From assembly GCF_009765215.1 (NCBI RefSeq), contig NZ_VLNV01000005.1, positions 62,001 to 126,000 on the forward strand: 64,000 bases of DNA, written 5' to 3'. The notes below the pieces were generated by a model that had not been told where the DNA came from, ran no database searches, and worked only from the letters and a program-made list of their open reading frames with translations. The translations under genes and the position numbers were made by a program. This document shows, one piece after another, positions 33,845-40,776 of this stretch (positions within the stretch are counted from its first letter, which is position 1; every line of letters begins with the position of its first letter). The DNA is from Lysobacter prati (GTDB taxonomy: Bacteria > Pseudomonadota > Gammaproteobacteria > Xanthomonadales > Xanthomonadaceae).

Positions 33845-34888
33845 ATGAACACGCCTTCCAGTCCCATCCGCGTCGCGCTGATCGGCTACGGCTTTGCCGC
33901 GCGCACGTTCCATGCGCCACTGATCCAGGCGGTCGAGCGGCTGTCCGTGGAGCTGGTCGCTTCAAGCAGGCCCGAGCATGTGCAGGCCGACCTGCCTGGC
34001 GTGGAGGTCGAAGCTGATCCCATGCAGGCGGTCGTCGCCCCGGGCATCGACCTGGTGGTGATCGCCACACCCAACGACACGCACTTCCCGCTCGCCCAGG
34101 CTGCGTTGCGGGCGGGCAAGCACGTCGTCGTCGACAAGCCCATGACGCCCAGCCTGTCGGAAGCACGCGAACTCAGAGCGACTGCTGAAGCGAACGGCCA
34201 ACTGCTTTCCGTATTTCACAACCGTCGCTGGGACAGCGATTTCCTTTCGGTGCGACAGGCCATGCGCGAAGGCCTCATCGGCGAGGCACGTCATTTCGAA
34301 TCGCGCATCGAACGGTTCCGTCCGCAAGTGCGTGACCGGTGGCGCGAGCGGGCCGGGCCGGCGGCAGGCCTGTGGTGGGATCTTGGCCCTCACCTGGTGG
34401 ATCAGGCACTGGCCCTGTTCGGATGGCCCGATACCGTGCAGGCGAATCTCGCGCAACAACGCAGCGGCGCCACGACCGATGACTGGGCCCACGTCGTGCT
34501 TGGTTTCGGCGCGACCAGAGCCATCCTGCATGCAGGGATGCTCGCTGCGATCCCCGGATCGCGCTTTCTCGTGCATGGAACCCGAGGGTCCCTGCTCAAG
34601 TCGCAGCCCGATCGACAGGAGCAGCAACAGCTTTCGGGACTGCGACCCGGCGACCCGGAATGGGGAATCGATCCGGACCCCTTGCAATGGCGATGCGACG
34701 ACGGCCCGACCCAGACGCGGGCCGCCATCCCGGGTGACCAGTCCCGGTTCTATGTGGAACTCGCGGAGGCCATCGCCGGCGGAGGGCCGAATCCGGTTCC
34801 GCCGGATGAGGCCATCCGGGTGATGGCCGTCATGGAAGCGGCGATGCAATCGGCATTGGAAGGGCGCGCGATCATTCCGACCCCGTGA
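33845..34888 (+). CDS. Gfo/Idh/MocA family oxidoreductase
   Basis: 347-residue NAD(P)-dependent dehydrogenase. The N-terminal Rossmann fold has IRVALIGYGFAARTFHAPLI with the G-x-G-x2-A turn and DLVVIATPNDTHFPLAQAAL, then HVVVDKPMTPS with the catalytic Lys. The C-terminal half begins FHNRRWDSDF. Length and the YGFAARTFHAP start match the YhhX/YdgJ-like branch, which acts on sugars or inositols. The ATG is preceded by a region without a strong RBS but the Rossmann strand starts right there. No partners are seen. Confidence 0.92.
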   Translation: MNTPSSPIRVALIGYGFAARTFHAPLIQAVERLSVELVASSRPEHVQADLPGVEVEADPMQAVVAPGIDLVVIATPNDTHFPLAQAALRAGKHVVVDKPMTPSLSEARELRATAEANGQLLSVFHNRRWDSDFLSVRQAMREGLIGEARHFESRIERFRPQVRDRWRERAGPAAGLWWDLGPHLVDQALALFGWPDTVQANLAQQRSGATTDDWAHVVLGFGATRAILHAGMLAAIPGSRFLVHGTRGSLLKSQPDRQEQQQLSGLRPGDPEWGIDPDPLQWRCDDGPTQTRAAIPGDQSRFYVELAEAIAGGGPNPVPPDEAIRVMAVMEAAMQSALEGRAIIPTP

Positions 34889-34926
34889 AGGCTGCGCTCG
34901 AAGGCGGTGGACGCCCCCGTATACAG

Positions 34927-35160
34927 CTACGCCTTCGCGAGCTTTCCTTTGACCACCTTTTTCTTCGCAGCCGAAGCCCGCCCCTTTGGCGCGACATCTG
35001 TCTTGCCGAGCTTGATCCGGACCGCTTTGATCTTTCCGGTGTAGACAAACGGCAGGTCGTAGGTGAAGTCGATCGGCAAGCCTATGTCCATGCCGATGTC
35101 CAGCCCTTCGCCCAGCGAGAATTGCAAGCGCGCCGCGGGACGCCGAGGCTCGGCCGACCT
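34927..35160 (-). pseudogene. Remnant: C-terminal end of an arylsulfatase
   Basis: Only about 70 codons remain. They read FSLGEGLDIGMDIGLP, then PFVYTGKIKAVRIKLGK, and match the C-terminal segment of periplasmic-type arylsulfatases, which end with a glycine-rich strand (SLDEGLDVG.D.G) and TG.I.KV.I.LG. The frame has no start codon with a ribosome site and nothing upstream continues the sulfatase; the adjacent histidine kinase gene begins 40 bp away. It is a leftover of a deleted gene. Confidence 0.7.
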
Positions 35161-35202
35161 TCCTGGAACCGCACAATGGCGGCCGATGCAGTCACTGGCC
35201 CG

Positions 35203-36525
35203 CTAGAGGCGCGCGTGGTGGATGGGCAATGTGACCGTGAACTTGCTGCCCTTTCCCAAACCTTCGCTCGCGGCGGAAACCTCGCCGCGATGCAGTTGCA
35301 CGATCTGCTTGACCAGCGACAGGCCGATGCCCAAACCACTGTCGACGGGGCGGCCATCCATCTCCACCTGCACGTACATATCGAAGATCCCCGAGACCTG
35401 TGAAGGATCGACTCCGATGCCAGAATCGGATACGGCCAGGGTCAAGGAATGTTCGCCGCGCACGACGTTGATTCCTATGTTGCCGTGTACTGGCGTGTGC
35501 TTGATTGCGTTGTTGACCAGATTGACCACGACCTGGGTAAGGCGAACGATGTCGCCCTCCACCACGACCGCTTCCTCCGGAATCTCGAGGTGAAGCTGCT
35601 GCCCTTTCGATTGCATCTGGTCGCCACATGCGTCCAATGCGTCGGCAACTATGTCCTGAATCGCGATGGTCGTCATCGACAGATTCATCTTCCCTTCGCG
35701 AATGGCCACCACATCGGTCATGTCCCGAATGAGCGCAGTCATGAACCTGGCCTGCCGCTCAAGGATGGCAGCCGCGGCCTCCCGCTTTCCGGCGTCACCA
35801 CCCACTCGCTTGATCAGCTGTGCGTTGAGGGAAATCGCCGATAGGGGCGTGCGCATCTCATGGGCCAGCAGCGCCATGAAACGGTCTTTGCGGGCGTCGT
35901 GCTTTGCGTGATCGGCAAGCTCGTTGGCTTGAGCGGCATTGGCGGCAGAGAGGTGCTTGACCAGGCCGGCGGTCTCGACTCCGGCCGCGGCGAAGCGTGT
36001 CAGCGTCTGTACGATTCGAAGGTCTTCGCTGTCGAAGTGCTTGCGATCGTCGTGGCTCACCACCCAGACGGTTCCCACCGGCACGCCCTTGTGCCGGAAC
36101 GGGACGAGCAAGACCTCGTGCGGTGGCTCATTTAGATCCTTCACGTAAGCGTAAAGCTTCTGCATTTCGCGCATGAGGATTGGCGCGTCCTTCCTCAATA
36201 CCTCGCCGCAAGGACTGAAATCCCAAGGCATCGTACCGTTGACGTAGCGTGAGTACGTCCCGGCCGTGGCTACCCAACGAAAGACGCGGGGCACCGAATG
36301 GACTTCGTCGATACTGATGCCTGCCGCTTGCGCCCCCGTCATGCTCACGGCTGCTTCAACGAGGGCTTGCGCAAGCTTGTCAGGCGCCTCCGCGAAGACC
36401 TCTGCCAGCGAGGCAAGCGCCTCGGCCTCCTGCCGCCAGTCGGGGGTGCGCTGAGGCCGGCTTTCCAAAAGCGTGGTCGCATCGATCTCGGTCAGGAGTT
36501 GCGACTGACGATCGTAGGAACTCAT
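35203..36525 (-). CDS. GAF-domain sensor histidine kinase (soluble)
   Basis: 440-residue cytoplasmic kinase without membrane helices. Residues about 45-195 form a GAF domain (LAQALVEAAVSMTGAQAAGISI, MPWDFSPCGEVLRKDAPILM, VGTVWVVSHDDRKHFDSEDL). HisKA follows with FMALLAHEMRTPLSAISL (phospho-His), then the ATPase with VVNLVNNAIKHTP (N box), VSDSGIGVDPS (G1) and DSGLGIGLSLVK (G2). SPCG in the GAF domain resembles the segment that contacts the ligand in phytochrome-like GAF domains, but no bilin Cys is evident. The cognate regulator is not adjacent. ATG 36525 begins MSSYDR. Confidence 0.9.
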   Translation of the reverse strand: MSSYDRQSQLLTEIDATTLLESRPQRTPDWRQEAEALASLAEVFAEAPDKLAQALVEAAVSMTGAQAAGISIDEVHSVPRVFRWVATAGTYSRYVNGTMPWDFSPCGEVLRKDAPILMREMQKLYAYVKDLNEPPHEVLLVPFRHKGVPVGTVWVVSHDDRKHFDSEDLRIVQTLTRFAAAGVETAGLVKHLSAANAAQANELADHAKHDARKDRFMALLAHEMRTPLSAISLNAQLIKRVGGDAGKREAAAAILERQARFMTALIRDMTDVVAIREGKMNLSMTTIAIQDIVADALDACGDQMQSKGQQLHLEIPEEAVVVEGDIVRLTQVVVNLVNNAIKHTPVHGNIGINVVRGEHSLTLAVSDSGIGVDPSQVSGIFDMYVQVEMDGRPVDSGLGIGLSLVKQIVQLHRGEVSAASEGLGKGSKFTVTLPIHHARL

Positions 36526-36935
36526 TGGCCGGATCCTGTCTGTAGCGCCGCGGAGATGTCCGACAGGCTTGGTGTGCCGGGCTCGGAGCGCCACTTCACG
36601 ATCGACGCTCGCGGCCGATTCTACGACCAAAACCTGGCGCGCCAGGGCCGGAAACTCCTGTGGCACGACCGCCGAGGCCATTCCACACTGTGAACGCGGC
36701 CTACACCCCTCCGCCGTCCAGCCACCCTGTCACGCGGCCAAGGAAGAGTCCGCAAAGCGAGCCCAGGAAGGTGGTGCCCAAGCAATCGAGAAGGCGCTTG
36801 CTCATCGGATCATTTGGGCTTAGACAAGCAAGGCTAATCCGGCAACCGACGCTCCTGCCCCAATGGCGTATGGTCATACCGGCTGCTCGCTGTGCGTTCA
36901 ATCAAAGAGGCGATGTACGCCTCGGGAGCAATCTC
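36526..36935. other. 410-bp intergenic region between divergent genes
   Basis: Lies between the GAF kinase (minus) and the DUF6491 lipoprotein (plus). It must hold both promoters. No gene, repeat or structured RNA could be recognised in it. Confidence 0.5.
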
Positions 36936-37430
36936 ATGAAGCCGTCGCTCGGCCTTCTGCGCGGGACCCTACCCTTGCTGCTACTGACCGGCGCGCTGGT
37001 TGCCTGCTCGCACGGTCCGGCTCAAGGTACGCACGAACGACTTGAGCTGTACCGGGAGCATGCCGGCGCACCGATCGGTTCGTTCCAGGTCAATCAGAGC
37101 CCTGGCGGGTTTGAATGGGCGCCGCTCGGAGACCGGGCATTGGCAATCTGGCCCGGAGCGCATCGTGGGTACCTGCTCGAACTTCGCGCACCCTGCCCAG
37201 CCTTACTCACGGCGCCGCGAGTCTCGATCACACATTCGTCCGGTCAGGTCGCCGCGTCCACGGACAGCGTGGCGATGCGCAGCGCCTCGGGGACCGTGGC
37301 CAGCGGGTGCCGCATCGGCACGATTCGTCCGGTGGACGGTCGAACGCTGTACGAAGCCACCCGTGAGTTGCTGCGTGAAGCCGACTACATCAACCGCAGC
37401 GAGCTGCCGCCGGAGCAAGCCTCGCCGTAG
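36936..37430 (+). CDS. DUF6491-like lipoprotein
   Basis: 164-residue lipoprotein: signal peptide with LLLTGALVAC, lipobox cysteine at about residue 24. The mature part has HAGAPIGSFQ and the strand-rich YLLELRAPCPALLTAPRVSI, with a second Cys pair (RAPCP and ASGCRI) likely bridged, and ends in a helix (LYEATRELLREADYI). This matches the DUF6491 family seen mainly in Xanthomonads. Function unknown. GGGAGCA precedes the ATG. Confidence 0.8.
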   Translation: MKPSLGLLRGTLPLLLLTGALVACSHGPAQGTHERLELYREHAGAPIGSFQVNQSPGGFEWAPLGDRALAIWPGAHRGYLLELRAPCPALLTAPRVSITHSSGQVAASTDSVAMRSASGTVASGCRIGTIRPVDGRTLYEATRELLREADYINRSELPPEQASP

Positions 37431-37470
37431 CCTTTAGCGCGCCCGAGCCGCGTGCGATGCCCGCAACCTC

Positions 37471-38094
37471 TCATTCCGGCGAGTGGGAATTGTCCAGCTT
37501 GCTTATTCGCGCGATGAACTCTCGATCCATGAAAACGCCGAGGAATTTGACCAAGACGAAGCAGCAACCGGGACAGGCTCCGTCATTGCCTCCCGCGCCA
37601 GGCGTGAGTTTGCCTTGGGCGAACGCATGGCGAACAGCTCCAGCCAGTGTAGCCGGGTTCACCGACTTGCCCGCTAAATAGTCCTCGACGAAGCCCTTGT
37701 CGCCCCCAAGATGGTCGGCGGCGGCCCCGAAGAACTTCTCGTGACCCTCGATGCCGCGCAACTTCTCCATGATGCGGTCCTGCTCGCCAGCCGGTATAGC
37801 CCCTTCCAAGTCCTGTTGCCTCCATCCCAGGCAACCCAATAGATGCTCGAACGCGGAGTAACAGAGTAGTAGCTTGATAAGCGCCGTGTAGCCGTGCACG
37901 GTGCTGTCGCTAAGGACGGCAAAGTCGGCATGTTTAAACGACTTCGCTGCCCTATAGCGCGCACCGAACCGGTTCACGTCGCCGACTGTTGTGTCCTTTC
38001 CGAACCCCATATGGGGGAAGCCCGACGGCACATTGGCCTCGTAGTCCTTCCATCCGGGCGGATAGTTCACCTTGTCCGTGGCTTTGGTCTTCAT
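37471..38094 (-). CDS. Hypothetical accessory protein, possible HEPN-like
   Basis: 207 residues with no known domain that I recognise. Near the C-terminus AVRHAFAQGKLTPGAG is reminiscent of the helix of HEPN/Swt1-type proteins with conserved R-x-H, and YSAFEHLLGCLG precedes it; a HEPN ribonuclease or minor toxin is a weak guess only. Cysteines CPGCC are near the end. Base use is less GC-rich than the neighbours. It lies in the accessory island, downstream of an attC site and a GTTAGGG core-like site at 38135-38142, so it may be a former integron cassette. Preceded by AAGGAGA. Confidence 0.6.
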   Translation of the reverse strand: MKTKATDKVNYPPGWKDYEANVPSGFPHMGFGKDTTVGDVNRFGARYRAAKSFKHADFAVLSDSTVHGYTALIKLLLCYSAFEHLLGCLGWRQQDLEGAIPAGEQDRIMEKLRGIEGHEKFFGAAADHLGGDKGFVEDYLAGKSVNPATLAGAVRHAFAQGKLTPGAGGNDGACPGCCFVLVKFLGVFMDREFIARISKLDNSHSPE

Positions 38095-38198
38095 CGGATC
38101 TCCTTGTCACCGGTGCTCAAACGAGACGTCTCGCGCCCTAACAGTAGCGGTCTTCCAAGCGACGGTACTAGTGTCCATCTCGCACTCGATGCCCATTT

Positions 38199-38225
38199 GT
38201 CCGGTATCGGCCATAAGCGGCCATT
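38199..38225. repeat. Dispersed palindrome, copy 1
   Basis: Imperfect inverted repeat of about 27 bp reading TGTCCGGTATCGGCC then ATAAGCGGCCATT. Same element as copies at 38641, 38699, 44816, 62421 and 62894. Centre GGCC is shared with most copies; arms are (T)GACCGCT and AGCGGAC. Confidence 0.65.
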
Positions 38226-38285
38226 CGCCAACGCCTGAATTAAGCCGCACCGCTAAGCTAATTCGGCTTGAATGAATTGTTAGGC
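38226..38285 (-). repeat. Integron attC recombination site
   Basis: Read on the minus strand this 60-bp element starts with the inverse core GCCTAAC (38279-38285), continues AATTCATTCAAGCCG and ends CGGCTTAATTCAGGC followed by core GTTGGCG (38226-38232). The two arms pair with the extra unpaired base in the left arm that is typical of attC. It is very close to the well-known aadA-type attC sites of mobile integrons. The right core is slightly degenerate (GTTGGCG, consensus GTTRRRY). It sits directly after the stop codon of the minus-strand gene at 38287, the standard cassette order. Confidence 0.9.
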
Positions 38286-38286
38286 T

Positions 38287-38532
38287 TCAACCGGGCTTGC
38301 CCTTGAACAGATTCCTGCCCCATACCTTGTTGGCCAAGAGCATGAGGAAGTAAAGCGAAAAGAACACGAGGAGCGAAGATAACAACAGCCGAATAGCTTG
38401 GCAGGTGCCATCAGGAAGCGCTGCCGTGCACCCTGGATTGAGTGTTGAGATCGCTTCGAACCCGAACTTGAGAATCAGAAGGGCCCCGCAGAACGCAAGC
38501 GCAGTTCCAAAGATTCGAGAAATTGTCGCCAT
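38287..38532 (-). CDS. Integron cassette gene: small membrane protein
   Basis: 81-residue protein with two hydrophobic helices (IFGTALAFCGALLILKFGF and IRLLLSSLLVFFSLYFLMLL) separated by a loop with a Cys pair (GCTAALPDGTC). No known family. The ATG at 38532 is preferred because CAGGAAAAG precedes it; an upstream in-frame start lies beyond the core site. It ends one base before the attC and begins 22 bp after a GTTAGGC core, so it is the payload of a single complete gene cassette. GC content is well below that of the chromosome, in line with a transferred cassette. Confidence 0.75.
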   Translation of the reverse strand: MATISRIFGTALAFCGALLILKFGFEAISTLNPGCTAALPDGTCQAIRLLLSSLLVFFSLYFLMLLANKVWGRNLFKGKPG

Positions 38533-38553
38533 GTTGCGGGTACTTTTCCTGAG

Positions 38554-38560
38554 GCCTAAC
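38554..38560 (-). other. Integron core site upstream of cassette
   Basis: GTTAGGC on the minus strand, a perfect GTTRRRY core, lies 22 bp before the cassette gene. It marks the other cassette boundary: a recombination junction with either a previous attC whose left half is lost or an attI site. I could not see a full partner arm. Confidence 0.7.
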
Positions 38561-38640
38561 AACTAGACGGGCCCGTGGGACCGGTCATACGTCTGACACC
38601 ACACCCCAGCCAATGGGCCGGTCTCCCTGATTCGGTTTGA

Positions 38641-38726
38641 TGACCGCTATGGGTCGGAAGCGGACATTAGCACTGCTCCGACCGTCCGCCCGGCTGTACG
38701 GCCGCTATCGGCCAATAGCGGACATT
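38641..38726. repeat. Dispersed palindrome, copies 2 and 3
   Basis: Two copies 30 bp apart. Copy 2 (38641-38668) reads TGACCGCTATGGGTCGG then AAGCGGACATT; copy 3 (38699-38726) reads CGGCCGCTATCGGCC then AATAGCGGACATT. The shared right end AGCGGACATT is identical in both and in the copy at 62894. Confidence 0.75.
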
Positions 38727-38828
38727 GAACAATCACCGAAAGCGATCGGCTTCGTTTGACATGTGATGCGCGGCGATAAGTGTGGGACGTTGATTGCAAC
38801 GCGCCTGCTGTTTGCGAGGAAGCGGTGC

Positions 38829-40058
38829 TCACCAGGAAAGACTGGCGGTTACGTGCGCCTCGTCCACTTGCAGCGAGAATTCCCAGCGGTAGCGCTCACA
38901 CAGTCGCTGGACGATACCCAGCCCCAGGCCATGGCCGTTGGAAGGGGAGTCGGCCGGCGTGAGCCGGCCAACCTCGTCAACGCCCAACCGATTGGTGACC
39001 AGAAGCTCGTGCTCCTTGAGGAGAACCGTGATCGGCCCCTGCCCGCCGGGCGTTTGCTCAAAAGCGTTTCGAACCAGGTTGGTGACGGCGATGAGGAAGG
39101 CCTGCGGATGCCCGAGAACGACGGGGGCTGCGAGACTTTCGACCTCGACGTCGACTCGCTTGCCGTTCAACAGATAGCGCTGCTGGTCGATCGCCCGGCT
39201 TACCAAGGGCGCGACCAGGAACTGTTCGCCGTATAGCCCGTCGTCGGCTTCGCGAGCGATGCACAGGAACATCTCGATCGTGGACTTCATCTCGCGCGTC
39301 GCGCGCCGGATCCGGTCCACCGCTTTCACGTCTTCGGCCGACAGATCGCTTTGGTCCAGCAGCTCGAGCGCGCCCGTGATCACGGTGATGGGTGTCCGCA
39401 ACTCGTGGCTGGCGGAACCGGTGAAGTCCCGCTCGCGCACGACGAACGCGCTGATGCGCTCGAGCGTCTTCTCGATGGCACCGGCGAGGACGCCGACCTC
39501 GTCCCTTCCGAACCGGCTGGACTCAATGAGCTTGTGGTCTCCGGCTGACAGATGCTCCAGGTCGATGCCCGCAACCACGTCGGCGAGCTGCACCACCGGG
39601 GCGACCGCTCTGCGCATCACCAGGACTCCCAGCCCGAAACCCAAGGCGCCGAGCACACCCACGACACCGGTGATGCCGAGGAGCCACCACCAGTCCTCGG
39701 AGGATGCCGCCTCGATCCCGGCGACATCGAACACTACGAATGCGCGCCCTCCTGCATTGTCGGCGGGGACGACAGCGACATGCAGCTCTTCGTCGACGAA
39801 CTCGTACAGGCCCTCGTCAGGGCCTGGCCGCGCCCATTCCCTCAGGGGTTCCGGCAAGCTCTCTACGTCGTCGTATCGGTGAAGGTTCGTTACGGGATCG
39901 GGATAGTTCTCGGCGGCGCGTTGCAGCTGATTGACCAGCACCCGGTCTTCGCTGAACCTGATGGCCGCGTAGAACGCGAGCCCCCAGGCCACGCTGAGTC
40001 CAACGACACACAGCGCGAACGCGTACTCGACACGTTTGCGCAAACTTTGTCGCAGCAT
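38829..40058 (-). CDS. Two-component sensor histidine kinase
   Basis: 409-residue membrane kinase. Two membrane helices (about residues 12-34 and 150-175) enclose a periplasmic sensor of about 115 residues rich in acidic residues (DDVESLPEPLREWARPGPDE). A HAMP segment follows, then HisKA (FTGSASHELRTPITVITGALELL) and the ATPase (AVTNLVRNAFEQTP, GHGLGLGIVQRLCERY). The G1 motif is weak: NRLGVDEVGR replaces the usual D-x-G-x-G, so ATP binding may be unusual. The start ATG overlaps the stop of the response regulator gene by one base (TAATG), so the pair is coupled. It senses a periplasmic signal linked to the upstream receptor. Confidence 0.9.
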   Translation of the reverse strand: MLRQSLRKRVEYAFALCVVGLSVAWGLAFYAAIRFSEDRVLVNQLQRAAENYPDPVTNLHRYDDVESLPEPLREWARPGPDEGLYEFVDEELHVAVVPADNAGGRAFVVFDVAGIEAASSEDWWWLLGITGVVGVLGALGFGLGVLVMRRAVAPVVQLADVVAGIDLEHLSAGDHKLIESSRFGRDEVGVLAGAIEKTLERISAFVVRERDFTGSASHELRTPITVITGALELLDQSDLSAEDVKAVDRIRRATREMKSTIEMFLCIAREADDGLYGEQFLVAPLVSRAIDQQRYLLNGKRVDVEVESLAAPVVLGHPQAFLIAVTNLVRNAFEQTPGGQGPITVLLKEHELLVTNRLGVDEVGRLTPADSPSNGHGLGLGIVQRLCERYRWEFSLQVDEAHVTASLSW

Positions 40059-40762
40059 TACTGGGAATCCTCTGCCATTCGATACCCGATGCGATGCACG
40101 GTATGGATCAATGACCGGTCGAACGGCCTGTCGATTGCCTGCCGCAGCTTGTACATGTGCGAGCGAAGGGCGTCGCCATCCGGGCGCTCGTCGGCCCACA
40201 GCAGCGTTTCGAGCTCGTCTCGATCCACGACGGACGGCGACTCCTCCATCAATCGTCGGAGTAGCTTCATGCCGGCAGGGTTGATCTCGACCCGTCGTCC
40301 CGCCCGATGCACCTGCAGCGTGGACCGGTTCAATGTCAGGTCGCCGACGGTCAGCAGGTTGTCGGCGTTCCGGTGGCTCCGCTTGTACAGGGCCCGGATG
40401 CGCGCATGCAGCTCCTGCAGCGCGAATGGCTTGACCAGGTAATCATCGGCTCCGGCGTCGAACCCTTTGAGTCTGTCGTCGAGCGTGTCCCTCGCCGTCA
40501 GCATGAGCACGGGCGTTTCAATCTCGGCATCGGCCCGCAGCCTCTGGCAGAAGGTGAGGCCGTCCATCCTCGGGATCATGAGGTCCAGGACGATGACGTC
40601 GAATGGATTCGTCATCGCCAGGTTCATCGCGGTGACGCCGTCGTGGGCGAAATCCAGGACATAGCCGAGCTTTTCGAGGTACGTGGCAATGTTCCCGCAG
40701 ATATCGCGGTTGTCCTCGACGATCAATGCCCTGATGGGCGTAGCATCAACGGCGCCTGCCAT
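40058..40762 (-). CDS. OmpR-type response regulator
   Basis: 234 residues: receiver domain with ALIVEDNRDICGN (acidic pair), VIVLDLMIPRMDG (phospho-Asp) and DDYLVKPF (Lys), then an OmpR winged helix (NPAGMKLLRRLMEE, RPDGDALRSHMYKLRQAID, HTVHRIGYRM). ATG 40762 is chosen because GGGAGGCGG precedes it. It lies 14 bp after the TonB-dependent receptor gene and overlaps the kinase gene, so all three are transcribed together. It probably controls uptake or envelope genes, including this operon. Confidence 0.95.
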   Translation of the reverse strand: MAGAVDATPIRALIVEDNRDICGNIATYLEKLGYVLDFAHDGVTAMNLAMTNPFDVIVLDLMIPRMDGLTFCQRLRADAEIETPVLMLTARDTLDDRLKGFDAGADDYLVKPFALQELHARIRALYKRSHRNADNLLTVGDLTLNRSTLQVHRAGRRVEINPAGMKLLRRLMEESPSVVDRDELETLLWADERPDGDALRSHMYKLRQAIDRPFDRSLIHTVHRIGYRMAEDSQ

Positions 40763-40776
40763 CTGCCGCCTCCCGT

